From positions 15,596,387 through 15,660,386 of the forward strand of contig NC_012875.2 of assembly GCF_000003195.3 (NCBI RefSeq): 64,000 bases of DNA. Direction: 5' to 3'. Position numbers and translations under genes: made by a program. A model generated the notes under the pieces. It did not search any database. It saw nothing but the letters and a program-made list of their open reading frames with translations, and was not told the DNA's origin. This document shows positions 32,201 to 43,722 of the stretch, piece after piece. The DNA is from Sorghum bicolor (taxonomy: Eukaryota; Streptophyta; Magnoliopsida; Poales; Poaceae). How positions within the stretch are numbered: the first letter of the stretch is position 1; every line of letters begins with the position of its first letter.

Positions 32201-34752
32201 TGATACAACAATATCATAAAATTGTACTAGAACAATATTTTCCATTTTTAGATTTTTATTTACAATTATAAACCATTTATCAAGCTCCATAAAGACATCT
32301 CTATTCAAAATATGGACAGAATCTATCATGCCACAATAAACAGCAATAATTATGTTTATGTACTTTCTAGAAAGCTTACTAAATTGTGAACAACTTTGTT
32401 ATAAACATCGAGAGCGAAATCTACCACTAACAAGGACTTACATAACAAAGAATGCAAACCTGTCTGGGTTTACACAGAAACAGGAACAGTAGTTCAAAAT
32501 ACTATAAATAAACATATGCTTAATCAAAAATTGTGCTATTTACCTTTATGGAAAGACTATAAAAATTACCACAACTTATATATTTTCATCAAGGAATGAT
32601 TCACAACTTAACTGAGCCAAAAATACAAACATGCAGATCTACTCAGAATAGGAGCAAAGCAACACAGGGCATTTGTTATTTTTATAACTCTCAATCTATC
32701 ATGCCTAAATTTACGAAAGTTTTACCAGACATCAAATATTATATGTAAAGCATGTCACAATATTGTCACATTTATTTGAGCAATAACAAAGAGGTTATGA
32801 AAAAGACAAATATAACAAGCAATTAAAACCGAACTGCACAAATCTATTTTTACCGTTAAATTTTGAAACTAAAATATGCAATAATATAGATCTACTGCAT
32901 AGAGAATGTCACTTGGATTCCAGAAAGTCCACATTTGATATTTTATGACTTTTCTAGAATTTTCTATGCATTAACGAAGTCCAACTAGAAATCTGCTAAA
33001 ACAAAAGAAAAAGGAAAACACTTTTGCCTCGGGAACCCTGGATTTTCCATAAATCACGCCACAGCCCAAAAACACTATTTATATGAGTCTTGACTTCGCA
33101 TCTGGAATCCTGAGTTGTTTCATATTCTAACCCGAGGTCCTTCTTCTTCCTTACGAAAACATGCAACACGCAGAGAGCCGGCAGGACGTTCGAGCTAGAG
33201 GCTCACGGCCGAATGGTCACCAGCTACGGTCGTGGGAGGCCTGCCCGCTCCTTGCCGCGGCCAACCATGGCCACGCCAATCTCCTGGCCGGCTGAGGCAG
33301 CAGCAGCTCACAACAGAGGAGCAGCACCGGCGGCGGCGACAGATGGGAGACAGCTGGAGAGGGAAGAAGGCGAGTGGAGGATGGGAGGGTAATGCAGAGC
33401 GTGCTAGTGTGTGAGGAGCGTCTGGCGTGGCTTGCCGTCCACTTTAGACGAGCAGGAGCGCGTGTCAGCCATGGTGGGAGTGCTCTCGCGCATGGACGCT
33501 GCGTAGGCAATTCGTCGAGCACGTGGCACGCGACGGTGTGGCTCAAGTGGAACGCGTTTTTGGGCTTCCTATGTGCCGAATTGGACCATGAACCAAAAAG
33601 CAAAGTTGTCAAACTCGGCCTGCTCTATAAAACTCATTTAAGGTTCCAAGTAATTAGAGCTATGGGTTAGGAGATAATTATATGTCAACATATGAGTGTC
33701 AACATAATGATGGTGATTAGCAAAACTCAAAATTGATGACCAAAACAAAGTCAAACTGGTGTCATCTTTTGGTATGCTCTTGTCCACAATATGTACTCCA
33801 ACTTTTATTTTGGGACCCAAGCAAGTTATCTAAAAGAATTAGGAGAACGCGGAATGCCAACGTGATGAACTGCAGTCCCACACTTAGAAATTCGAAGTGC
33901 TGGAATTTACAGCAGATTCAATTTTGTGGCTCATATTAGACATGCTTAGAAGGAGATTCAGACTTGGGCACTTCAACAAATATTGTAGTATAAAACCTAT
34001 ACTACAACGTTTACAAAAGAACCTTGTACTGGTTCAGCCTAGAATGAGAAGTGCAAAGCTTCCAACTAGGGTACCCGAGACTGAGCACCTTGATGACTTA
34101 GCCAAATTTCTGGAGTTCCAAAACAGCACAACATTGAATCTTGTAAGCTCAATTTGACTAGGTTAGGGACCAAACTAGCTCTTGACCATTAAACAATGTT
34201 TGTTCTACAGAAGCTAAACTATAAATTTCATTTAAGGTCAAACCTTAGAACTAGTACAGAAGTCAAACTTTCACCTTGGTCAATGTAGCAACTTGATAAA
34301 GCTCAAACTAAGGTTTTAGGCTAATTGAAGCATTTTCTGGGCACAAGCTCAACATGAACCGTTCATGACTTTTGTTGTAGAGTTCATCTAGAGTCATTTG
34401 GGCAAGGTTGCAAAGATTGGTTGATGACCCATGGTTCCATTCACTTAATGAGGTCATTCCAACAAGCATTTAACTTATCATTTCATGTGACCTTTTAATT
34501 CCAAATTTCAGGAAACATTTTGAGTGCTCACTATAGGTATTGATGGATGTAGGATACATGAAAGATGTTCCATTAATGTCACCCAAGCATACACTTTGAA
34601 AAGGTACTATATGAAAGCAAGGGTGCATTCTCTAAGTTTAACTTGAGGCTCACTGTCATGGATTGACCTTAACATGATCATCACCACTTATCTTGGCACG
34701 TTTGAGCTCAAAACCTAAAGTCTAACTAGTGGCAAACACCTGGGGTGTTACA
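29259..34752 (-). mobile_element. Possible non-coding element on the minus strand, ending at TGTTACA
   Basis: The right edge reads CCTGGGGTGTTACA, which on the minus strand is TGTAACACCCCAGG, a plausible LTR start. The interior changes from AT-rich (31300-33000) to a GC-rich patch (33150-33560), then back to AT-rich sequence. I could not find a matching second LTR, a primer site or a target duplication, so the left boundary is arbitrary. No protein motif is visible. Treat as tentative. Confidence 0.25.
33150..33560. other. GC-rich patch
   Basis: A sharp local rise in G+C within AT-rich sequence. Open frames exist on both strands (for example 131 codons minus, 33217-33612), but their content is low-complexity (L, P, S, R, A) with no motif. 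It may be the leader or first exon of a non-coding element. Confidence 0.4.
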
Positions 34753-35275
34753 ACCGGCACCGACCTTAGCAATGTAGTTTGGTAACAATAATTAGGAATG
34801 CCGGATTGGCCATCCTAACCATCCTTACTTACGATATGCAAAGTTGTAGCACGGCGCCTGATAAATGCGCAGAGTTTACAATCTTAAGTAACAGTACTTA
34901 GATACGCCAATCAATAGTTCATGAATATAAAGAATAAAACTACAAGCGAATAGAACTATCATTGTAGCATTTTAACCCATGAGTATTCAAGGGTTATCGT
35001 ATTTAATCCCATAGAAGGGCGTAACAAATGCATCTAGCTTGGTTTGTAGCATGATCACTTTTTGTGATGCATAGGTAGACATAGTCTAATCAGGGGTCAT
35101 GGCAGGCTCTTAAAATATGGATAGTGGACACACTCATTAGGGCAACCTCAAGGAATAAAGAGAAAATAAGGAAATAAAAGAAATAAAGAACAACTACTTG
35201 AGCCAGCATTGATCTTATATAACTCTAATCAATATAGCTAGAGTTAGAACTAAGTCTGAGGCTAATGTTGCTAGC
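34753..35275. other. No gene seen; left flank of truncated element H
   Basis: Between the TGTTACA edge and the antisense ORF of H lies about 520 bases of mixed sequence without recognisable features. It contains neither the 3' LTR nor the tail that H should have. Confidence 0.4.
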
Positions 35276-35281
35276 CAGAGG

Positions 35282-36268
35282 GTGGCCGAGCCCGTTGCTG
35301 CCGCTGTGGGCGCCGCACCGCAGACCACGGAGCAGCCCGCGGCAACAACAGTGGCCGAGAGCGCCGAGGAGCATCCGACCTCAGCAAAGACTGCGGCGAG
35401 CACCCCGACGAGGGATGAGGAGGCTACGAGGCCCCCTACCCCGAGTAACATCATGGAGGAGGAAGACAGGGTCCCGACTCCTCCCCCGGCCGAGGAGAGG
35501 GGAGTCCCAACACCACCCCGGGCAGGGGCCTCTTCGCCTGCAGGCTCCCCTAGCCTGGACCAGGGGCCGGTGATGCCTGCGACCACAGCCGGTGGCAGTG
35601 CGGCGAATGAGGAGACCCAGGCGGCCTCTGACGACGATGTGGAGGAGATTGAAGGTCATCCCCGTGATGGCCGCCAGCACGTCTACGTGTGGTGCCAACG
35701 CGGGGACCACTTCATCGGACACGAGGAGCTCGCGGAGACGGAAGAGGCCGCAAGGGTGGAGCGTGCGGCCAAGCGTCTTGTGGATGAGGTTAAGGTAAGT
35801 GGTCCTCTGTGCTGCTCAACACTTATGTGCTGTGTTCCTGGGTCGACGTGTGTTTTTCTTGCAGGGCGCGATGAAAACGGCGAAGTACCGGAAGAGGTGC
35901 TTCGACCAAATAGAGGGCATTGTGGCCGAGAACAAGGCCCTGTCCGCGGAGGTGGACCGGCTACGGTCGGAAGTTGGGGAGAAGGTGGCCGAGATGAGTG
36001 CTCAGGAAGAGCGTCGTCTCGATCTCACTCGGCGTTTAGCCGACCAGTATCGGCAACGGACAGGTCAGTCACATACTCCGAGCAGCTGTATGTAGCCTCG
36101 TGGTTAGTTTTTGTTGACTAGGGGATTGTTCCTGTAGACTTGGAGGAGGAGGTCGCGCGCCTTCGGCAAGAGAAGGAGTTGCTCGGCCAAGAGCTTGCCG
36201 GGGCACTGGAGGCCGGGCGCCGAGCAGGCGAGGAGCTAGGCCACAGGAATCGGGAGTTTGTCTGGTAG
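35282..36268 (+). CDS. Antisense extra ORF (aORF) of H, three exons
   Basis: On the strand opposite to gag-pol, three exons join in frame: 35282-35794, 35865-36063 and 36138-36268. Introns are 35795-35864 (GTAAGT...GCAG) and 36064-36137 (GTCAGT...TGTAG). Exon 1 encodes an A/P/T/E-rich acidic region, then RQHVYVWCQRGDHFIGHEEL. Exon 2 encodes GAMKTAKYRKRCFDQIEGIV and a heptad-rich coiled coil, which exon 3 extends (EEEVARLRQEKELLGQEL) to a stop at 36266. The true start may lie upstream, lost at the truncation near 35276. Antisense extra ORFs are known in Tat elements; their function is not. The minus-strand copy in I (46674-45883) has the first intron at the same place. Confidence 0.75.
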
Positions 36269-36906
36269 TAAACGGCGTGCATGTCCTTAGCATGGTGCGC
36301 GCCCACTATCCCTTGGTCGACCTGTCCAGGCTGGAGAGGGGGTACCCCATGGAAGTTGGCCCGCAGGAGGCAGACGACCTTCGAGTTGGCCTGCTTGACT
36401 TGTCGTCGACGCTGATCGGCGACATCAACCTATGCGGGACAGCCACTCCCCCCGACCAGCCGGGGTCAAACAGATCGGCCAGGGAGTTGTCGGGGGCGTC
36501 CATTGCCGAGATGGGCGGTCGACGCATGTGGTCTCGACCAGCCAGGCGCCGGTGGCCCCGACCCCTTCGTCCGAGCAGCAAGGCCGAGCGGGTGATCAGC
36601 CCGAGCAGTAGGCCTATAGGATAGTCTGTAGGAATAGACTAGTAGCCACCCAGCGGGGTGTTTATTGTAAACTCTATATGTAAAGTTTGTAATAAAGTTT
36701 GATTTTGTCATGACCGTGATTTTGAGCGCTGTAACATTATTTGAGTGATGTATCACTATGTTTGGTTGATAGTCGTTAGGAATCTTCACCGCAGAGGAAG
36801 ATTGTTGTGCTCGCCGAAAGCTCTGCGTGTAAACAATGTATAGCAAAAAAGAAAAAAATTTTATTTTGCTAATTATGAGAAACTTACAAGCAAAAGGTAC
36901 TGGAAC
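36269..36906 (+). other. Spacer between aORF and pol of H
   Basis: The first part still resembles coding sequence of the aORF family: its counterpart in I is 45159-45300, where the same GGTACCCC and GGAGGCGGATGACCTTCG-like words occur. A further 3' exon of the aORF is possible here. The rest is non-coding. Confidence 0.4.
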
Positions 36907-38366
36907 TTATGGATAAAAACGGCACAGTTTGTCTATGTGCCAAGAGTTAGGCACGCGTGTTCCATCTGGATACGCCAGTCTGTATGATGTAGGACGTGTT
37001 ACTTCTGTGACCACAAATGGTCCTTCCCAAGGCGTGGATAACTTGTGCGCTCCTTCCTGGCTTGTTTTCCACTTGAGTACCAGATCACTGACCACGAAAG
37101 AACGGTCTTTGACGTTCCTGTTGTGGTACCGCCTGACAGCTTCGAGATACTTTGCTGTTCGAAGATATGAAATTAGACGCTTTTCCTCCATGCAGTTGAT
37201 TTCGAGCTCTCTGGCGTTGTCAGCCGTTGATCGGTCGAAGTTTTCAACCCTTGGAGATCTGAAGGTTACATCAGACGGGAGCACTGCCTCGGAGTCGTAA
37301 ACCATGAAGTAGGGTGATACGCCTGTATTGCGACTGGCCTGTGTTCGGAGACCACAGACCACGGCCGGCAACTCTTTCATCCATCGACCAGGCGCTCTGT
37401 CGTTCTCGGTGTATAACCTTTTCTTTTGGGCATGATAATCATTCCGTTCGCGCGTTCGACTTGACCGTTTGCTCGTGGGTGAGCTACTGACACGTATTTT
37501 ATGACTATGCCTCTGTCATCGCAGAAGTCCTAGAACATAGTGCCAGTGAACTGAGTGCCCAGGTCGGTGATTATACTGTTGGGGATCCCGAATCTGTGTA
37601 TGATTTGATTGAGGAACTCGACAGCTTTCTCGGAGGTCGCTTTGACCAGTGGCATGTATTCGATCCACTTCGAGAATTTGTCGATTAACACGAAAACGAA
37701 CTTGAAGTTGCCGGGAGCCGGTTTAAATGGCCCGATCATGTCGAGACCCCAGCAGGCGAAGGGCTAGGATGACGGAATTGTTTGAATCTCGTGAGCAGGT
37801 ACGTGAGTCCTCTTGGCGAAGAACTGGCATCCTTCATAATGTCGGACCAGTTTTTCTGCGTCGGCGACCGCGGTTGGCCAGTAAAAACCCGCTCGGAAAG
37901 CCTTCCCGACCAGTGTTCTGGAGGCCGCGTGGTTGCCGCACGATCCGGCGTGTATGTCGTCCAAGAGCTTGATGCCATCATCTTAGGATATACATTTGAG
38001 CAGCACTTCAGAACTTGCATTTTTTTGCATAAGTTTGCCATCCACCAGTATGTAATTCTTTGATCGTCGAATGAGGCGCTCGTTTTTCGTTTTATCCTGG
38101 AATCCCGAGCCATCCGATATATACCTGATGAACGGGGTGCGCCAATCACGGCTGCTGGTTGTCGGAGTGGTGTCGTCTATGAGCATTGCCTCATTAGATT
38201 GTTTTTCGAGCAGGCCTGTGCCCACACTTGGCTCATGGATGTCTTGGACGAAAACACCTCGCGGGATCTGAGCCCGAGATGACCCTAACTTTGACAACGC
38301 ATTCGCTGCCTGGTTCTTATCCCAGACCACGTGGATGTACTCTATGCCATAGAAGTTGGATTCCCA
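36907..38366 (-). pseudogene. Integrase of element H, broken
   Basis: Segments in shifting frames carry the zinc-finger region (CGNHAASRTLVGKAFRAGFY...YEGCQFFAKRTH, about 37940-37790). The core has MIGPFKPAPGNFKFVFVLID and IITDLGTQFTG (37739-37530). The C-terminal part (37380-36907) includes NTGVSPYFMVYDSEAVLPSD and a GPFVV motif, ending HIDKLCRFYP. At least two breaks (near 37740 and 37530) interrupt the frame, so no full integrase can be made. Order and motifs fit the end of Tat pol. Confidence 0.85.
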
Positions 38367-39300
38367 TTAGCGGATTTCTTTGCAATAGAGGTCCATCTTC
38401 TCGTGGGTTGCGTCCCATTCCTTGTTGAGCTGGTTGATAACTAAAGCGGAGTCGCCATGGACGTAGAGGCGCTTGACTCCCAACTCGACGGCTAGTCGTA
38501 TGCCATGCAAGCATGCTTCGTACTCGGCGATGTTGTTTGACGCCGGGAAGAGGATCCTAAGGACGTAGAGCAGTTTGTCCTTGTTAGGCGACACAAAAAG
38601 TATCCCAGCGCCGGCGCCGTTGATGTTCAAAGACCCATCAAAGAACATTGACCAGTGGTCGGAGACGTCGGAAACGGGAGGCTCATTGAGATCCGTCCAC
38701 TCTGCAATGAAATCGACCAGGGCCTAAGACTTGACTGTGGTGCGGCTCTGGAAATCCAGGGAGAATGGGCATAATTCCATTGCCCATTTTACAATTCTGC
38801 CGTTGGCATCTTTATTGCGCAGAATATCCCCTAGAGGGAAGCTGGTGGTTACCAGGACCCGATGGCCGTCGAAGTAGTGCTTTAGCTTCCTCGACGTTAT
38901 TAGAATGGCGTATATGAGCTTCTATATTTGTGGGTATCTGGCCTTGGACTCGTTTAAAACTTCGCTTATGAAATAAACGGGTCTCTGGACCTTGTAGACA
39001 TGACCTGGGTCGTCTCGCTCGACCACTATTGTAAAGGAGTAGGTTTTCGTTGGGCTGAGGTGCTGTGAGAACAGGCGGTGAGGCGAGGAAAGTCTTGAGC
39101 TGGGTGAACGCAGCGTCAGCTTCTTCTGTCTAGGAGAATTTTTCCGATGCCTTCAAGAGTTTGAAGAAAGGGAGGCCTTTTTCTCCTAGTCTTGAGATGA
39201 AGCGGCTGAGGGCGGCCATACATCCGGTGAGCTTCTGAATATCCTTGACATTCTTAGGTGGTCACATGTCGAGCACTGCTTTTACTTTTGAAGGATTCGG
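38367..39300 (-). pseudogene. RNase H and second, archaeal-type RNase H of H
   Basis: After RT, the minus strand encodes the connection and first RNase H (LTGCMAALSRFISRLGEKG, then AFTQLKTFLASPPVL), with stops. A second domain with an open frame follows at 38648-38367: MFFDGSLNINGAGAGIL, NNIAEYEACLHGIRLAVELG and HGDSALVINQLNKEW. That D...E...D pattern belongs to the archaeal-type RNase H carried by Tat elements in addition to the usual one. Stops upstream (for example near 38726 and 38925) show decay. Confidence 0.82.
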
Positions 39301-40059
39301 TCATATGCCATCGCGGCTGACGACGTTGCTGAGCAGTAGACCAGAAGGGACCCCAAAGATGCACTTTTTGGGGTTAAGCTTCCACTTGTACTTGTTTAGT
39401 GCCTTAATGGTTCGGTCTAAGTTGTCGATTAGGGTGCTTGCATCCTTTGTTTTGATGACGACGTCGTCTACATAAGCCTCGACGAGGTCATCACAAATCT
39501 CGTCGTGGAGGCATTGTTGGATGGCCCGTTGATAGGTGGCTCCAGCGTTTTTGAGTCCAAAGGACATGGTCGTGTAGCAGTATGCGCCGAAAGGAGTAAT
39601 GAAAGATGTTTTGATCTGATCATCTTCCTTTAGCGAGGTCTGGTGATAACCAGAGTAGCAGTCTAGAAAAGAGAGAAGTTCGCATCCGGCCGTTGAGTCG
39701 ACCACCTCGTCGATGCGAGGGAGACCAAAAGGATCTTTAGGACAGTGTTTATTGAGATCAGTGTGATCAACGCACATTCTCCATTCATTATTCTTTTTGC
39801 GTACAGGAACCGGATTGGCGAGCCAATCGGGATGATACACTTCTTTTATGAATCCGGCTGCTAGAAGCCGTGTTATTTCTGTCCTAATAGCCTCCTTTTT
39901 GTCACGAGCGAACCGTCACAGCTTTTGCTTGATGGGTCTTGCGGTCTTTGAGGCATTTAAGGAGTGCTCGATCAGGTTTCGTGGGACGCCAGGCATGTCT
40001 GCGGGTTTCCATGCAAAAACGCTCACGTTGTCCCTTAGAAACCTGACGAGCGCGTCTTC
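39301..40059 (-). pseudogene. Reverse transcriptase of element H
   Basis: The frame 39840-39301 carries NEWRMCVDHTDLNKHCPKDP, FLDCYSGYHQTSLKEDDQIK, FGLKNAGATYQRAIQQC and the catalytic AYVDDVVIKT. The KHCPKDPFGLPRIDEVVD region and YVDDVV are typical of Tat RT. The N-terminal part (40059-39841) is in other frames with at least one stop. The fingers-palm core is otherwise complete. Confidence 0.88.
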
Positions 40060-41139
40060 CTATTTAGGATCCAGGTTGGCCCCGATGAGGGCCGTCTTCT
40101 CGGGGCTGCCTTCAACCAGCTGTACTTCCTTGTACTCCTTCGATTTTGAATTCTTCCTGGCTGTCTCCTCCTCGGGTAGTCGGAGCTGGTCGGGAGGGAG
40201 CTGTGCAGCTTGGGCTGCTTTTTCTGCCATGCGAATTGAAAGATCAATTGCTTCAGTGATCTTGAAGCTCTCCTCCTCGCAAGTATATGCAGTGTAGACA
40301 TTGCCTCTGACAGTTAGGACGCCCTTCTCTGTAGGCATTTTGACGACTAGGTATGAATAATGTGGAACTGCCATGAACTTTGTCAGCGATGGTCGGCCCA
40401 GTATAGCGTGGTAAGTTCCATCAAAGTCGGCGACCACAAAGTTGACGAACTCTGTTCGAAAGTGGTCGGATGTGCCGAATTGGACAGGCAGTGTTATCTG
40501 TCTGAGGGGCACTAAACTTTGACCTGGCAAGACTCCCCAGAATTGAGCGTCGTAGGGTTTTAGCTGTGCCGGAGATATCTTGAGGGCGGGCAAGCTGTTG
40601 CGAAAGAGGATGTCAATGGAACTTCCTCCGTCCACGAGCACACGCTCGAATCTGATGCTGTTGATGCAAGGGTCCAAGATTAGAGGGAAGCGACCTGGCT
40701 TCGGGATAGCGGCCCACTGATCCTTCCTGCTGAAGGAGATTTCCCTGTGCGACCAGGGGGGAAATTTCGGATCGGCGATCAGGCAATCCGTGCTGTCTAT
40801 GTTGAGGCAGGCTCTCTTTAAGAGCTTTCTTTCTCGCTTAGACTCGATGGAGACCTTGCCCCCGAAGATGGAGTGGACCACGTCGGAGGGACTGACATAC
40901 TAGTGTCGTGGGTCCCTATCCTGGTCCTCGTCCTCGTCTTCATGATCGCGCCCGTCCTGCTTCCAATTTTTCTTGGTGGGGTCGTCTTGAGCAGCCCGCC
41001 GCGTGTAGATGCTTTTTAGGACGCGACATTCCTCCATCGTGTGGTTGGATTTTGGATGCAGCTGGTACGGTCCCTTCAGCGTCTTGTTGTAGTCTTCCTG
41101 GTAGTCTCGCCGCCCATTGGGGCGCTTGACCGTATTCAC
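40060..41139 (-). pseudogene. Gag end and protease of element H
   Basis: The frame 41139-40900 encodes a charged gag end (HTMEECRVLKSIYTRRAAQD and a D/E/R-rich tail); a stop near 40900 separates it from 40881-40060. The latter holds the retropepsin: VLVDGGSSIDILFRNSL with D-G-G-S in place of D-T/S-G, and AILGRPSLTKFMAVPHYSYL as the second motif. DGGS is usual in Tat-type elements. After it comes an E/K-rich linker toward RT. Confidence 0.82.
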
Positions 41140-43087
41140 CTCGTGGTCGTGGTCGCGAGGGCGCTTGCCTTGGAAGTCATCGCGATTGTCACGCCGCCTG
41201 TCCCAGCCTTCTCAATTGTCGGGGCGACGATGGTTCCTGTTGTCGAAACGACCTCGACTGTCGTCTCGTCGAGGAGGCTGGTCGGGTCCTTTCGCCTCAT
41301 CCCGAATGAGTTTTTCTGCGTCATCGGCGACGGCGTAGTTTTTAGCCGTGGCGAGAAGCTCAGCCATCGTTGTTGGTCTTTTGCACAACAGCTTGTTCCT
41401 CAGTGCTTCATGGAAGCGCAGCCCCTTGATGAAAGCAGATATGGCCTCGTCGTGGGAAATTTTCGGGATCTTAAGGTGCATATCCGAGAATCGTCGGATG
41501 TAATCGCGCAGAGGCTCCTTTTTCCTGTCCCTTATCATTTCGAGGTCGTACTTGTTTCCAGGCTGCTCGCAGGTAGTGATGAAATTGTCGATGAATGCTT
41601 GGCGTAGTTCTTCCCAGGAGTCGAAAGAGTCCTCGGGCAGGCCTAGGAGCCACTGGTGACCAGCCTGGTCGAGGACTACTGGGAAGTAGTTGGCCATGAC
41701 GTGCTCATCTCCTGCTGCTAATCGGACGGCGATCTCATAGAGAGTGATCCAGTTCTCAGGGTTTTCCTTACTGTCGTATTTTTTGAGTTTCTCGAGCTTG
41801 AAATTGCGGGTCCACACGACCTGGCGGAGGTGTGAAGAGAACTGTCTCAGGCCCGAGGGACCGTGCGTTGCATCGTACTCAATGCGACGTAGGTTTTCGT
41901 GTATTGCTCTCTCCGTGGCGCGCCTGTTGATGCGGTCCCGGGCGTCTTTGGGAGGGATATTGCATCGGAGATCCTTGTGCTGGTTTACTTCTGACCACGC
42001 CTGCGATTCTGCTCGCGGTAGCCGCTAGCGTCCCGACCGCCATTGTCACGCCGTGAATCTTTTCGATGATCGTTGGGGGAACGGCTGCGGTGGTGGTCGC
42101 TGGGTTGTGGTGAGGTCCGGCTGCGATGGGTCTGGTCGGAGGAGACCTCTGCATAGGAGATAGCTTGGACTCTTTTGAGCAGAGTGGCTGTCTGTCCCAT
42201 CGTGGCGATCAGGTGCGCGCGCATGCTGGATCGGACACCCTGGCACTCGGGGGTGTCAGGGAGTCGATCTAAGTTGGCCATGGCGACAGCCACGTTGGCG
42301 CTTGGCGTTTTGTAGACTTGCTGATCCCCGACCATGTCAAAAGTGTCGGTGAGGTTATGCAGCGGGATTGTCGTTCCTCGTCCGCGCGTCGTCGGGCGCG
42401 GTCGGCATTGCGCTGCTCGCGGAGCTGCCTCTGCTCGTCTGTCTCTCCATCGACGACCGGCTCATCGCCGCTAACATTGAGGACGAGGTCTCCACGCCGA
42501 GGTGGAAAGACCGGGAAGCGAGAGAAACCCGGAGGATACGATGGTAAATCCAGGTCGTAGTCTTCATCCTCGGAGTTTATGACTTCGGTAGGAACGGAGC
42601 CAGTGCTAGAGTTTGTGCTGGAAGCCTGGCCGTCCCGTAGTTCTCGGATCGTCACCATGTTGACGTAGTGACGAGCTGGTCGATTGCTCCGCTTTGGCAA
42701 CCAACCAGCCCCGTTGAAGAGGGATTGGATGTGCCATGAGTAGTGAACGGCCGAATTGTTCAGCCCGTAAGGAGAGCCTTGATCTGGACCAGCCTCGCGT
42801 TTGACGGACCGTCCTGAGGGGGTGGAGGTTATCATCAGAGACGTTCCCAGCTGCTCGTGTGTGACGACACGAGTTGGCCGGTGGGAGTTGTAGAAATCTG
42901 TTGGCGCGGCTTGGTCAGGCTGTCGCGAGATCCCGTCTATTAGTCGGGAAGCTTCGAGAAGCTTGAGATCGGCGCGATCAAGAGGTTGGAAAAGGTCCGA
43001 GCCATCGATCTTCTTTCCCCGGTAGCGTGGAAGCGGTGGTCGGGTGCTTGGTGCCGGTGTCCGCGTGGTCGGAGCCGATGCCACCAT
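41140..43087 (-). pseudogene. Gag of element H, broken
   Basis: Three frame segments make up gag. The first, 43087-42269, starts MVASAPTTRTPAPSTRPPLP and has a proline-rich N-terminus and an E/R-rich stretch. The second is 42335-41985. The third, 41817-41212, holds the retrotransposon gag core: WITLYEIAVRLAAGD, PEDSFDSWEELRQAFIDNF and LRDYIRRFSDMH. Frameshifts lie near 42300 and between 41985 and 41817, and a stop near 41212. Region 41987-41820 shows no conserved long frame. The N-terminus begins about 180 bases after the primer site. Confidence 0.8.
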
Positions 43088-43248
43088 CGTCCCATATTGG
43101 ATCTAGGTTTCTTCCGAAACCATGGCCGTGAGGCCACCGCCGCGAGTTGTCCACGTAATCTGGCCGACGGTGAACGTGAGGCCTTCAGGCACGGCTGCGG
43201 AAGCTAGAACGATGACCATCTTGTTCGCTAGAAAAGCTGTACGGACAC

Positions 43249-43267
43249 CCCCTACCTGGCGCGCCAC
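43249..43267 (-). other. Primer-site position of H
   Basis: Directly after the LTR end on the minus strand is GTGGCGCGCCAGGTAGGGG. The TGGCGC start and position are right for a primer site; I cannot assign the tRNA with confidence. Confidence 0.55.
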
Positions 43268-43722
43268 TGTCGACAAAAGCTAGTCGGCAGTCTACCTTGG
43301 GGTATGCCCACGGTAGTAGTTTATCGGTAGACGGTGCGCAAACTACGAACTCGATGGTGACGCAAGACACGGACAAGCTTTTTATCCAGGTTCGGCCGTC
43401 GTGTGGGCGTAATACCTACGTCCTGCGTCTGATTGTATTGGATTGACAGAATAATGTGTCCTAGGGGGGTCCCTTGCCCCTCCTTATATAGTCCGGAGGG
43501 CAGGGTTACAGATCTGGAAACTAATCCTAGTCGGTTACAATTGCCATAGATAGTTTGATATCAATTCCTATTCTAACCGACTAGAATCCTGCTTGATCTT
43601 CACGTCTTGTTTCCTTGCGCGAAACTCTGAGCTGTCAGATCAAGCCTCAGACTTGTCTTGTAATGGGCCAAGCCTCCTGGCCCAAGTCTAGCCGTAAGGG
43701 TATAGGGGTTTATACCCCCACA
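43268..43722 (-). repeat. 5' LTR of element H
   Basis: The 455-base LTR on the minus strand starts TGTGGGGGTATAAACCCC (43722) and ends TTTTGTCGACA (43268). TATATAA is at 43490-43484. It matches the plus-strand LTR of I at 57130-57596. Confidence 0.9.

Larger units (their letters stand above)
35276..43722 (-). mobile_element. Element H: Tat/RIRE2-type Ty3/gypsy retrotransposon, 3' truncated
   Basis: Read on the minus strand: 5' LTR (43722-43268), primer site, gag, protease with a DGGS active site, RT, RNase H, a second archaeal-type RNase H, integrase, then an ORF in antisense (plus strand) with introns. These are the defining features of the Tat lineage. The 3' LTR and tail are absent; the element stops inside the 5' end of the antisense ORF near 35276. 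Several frameshifts and stops break gag-pol. Confidence 0.88.

Noticed and set aside
33217..33612. 131-codon minus-strand ORF as host gene
   Set aside because: Low-complexity GC-rich content, open frames on both strands, no motif and no splice or promoter support.
28681..34768. 14-base inverted match (CTAAGGTCGGTG type) at 28681 and 34755 as terminal repeats of one transposon
   Set aside because: Too short and imperfect, with no target duplication or related copies in the window.
35282..36121. 279-codon ORF as a host gene
   Set aside because: Its reading past the intron donor at 35795 is not coding; with splicing it is the antisense ORF of a Tat element, repeated in I.
42318..42560. Plus-strand ORFs over 36.9-43.2 kb
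   Set aside because: They are shadows of minus-strand gag-pol in a GC-rich region and carry no motif.
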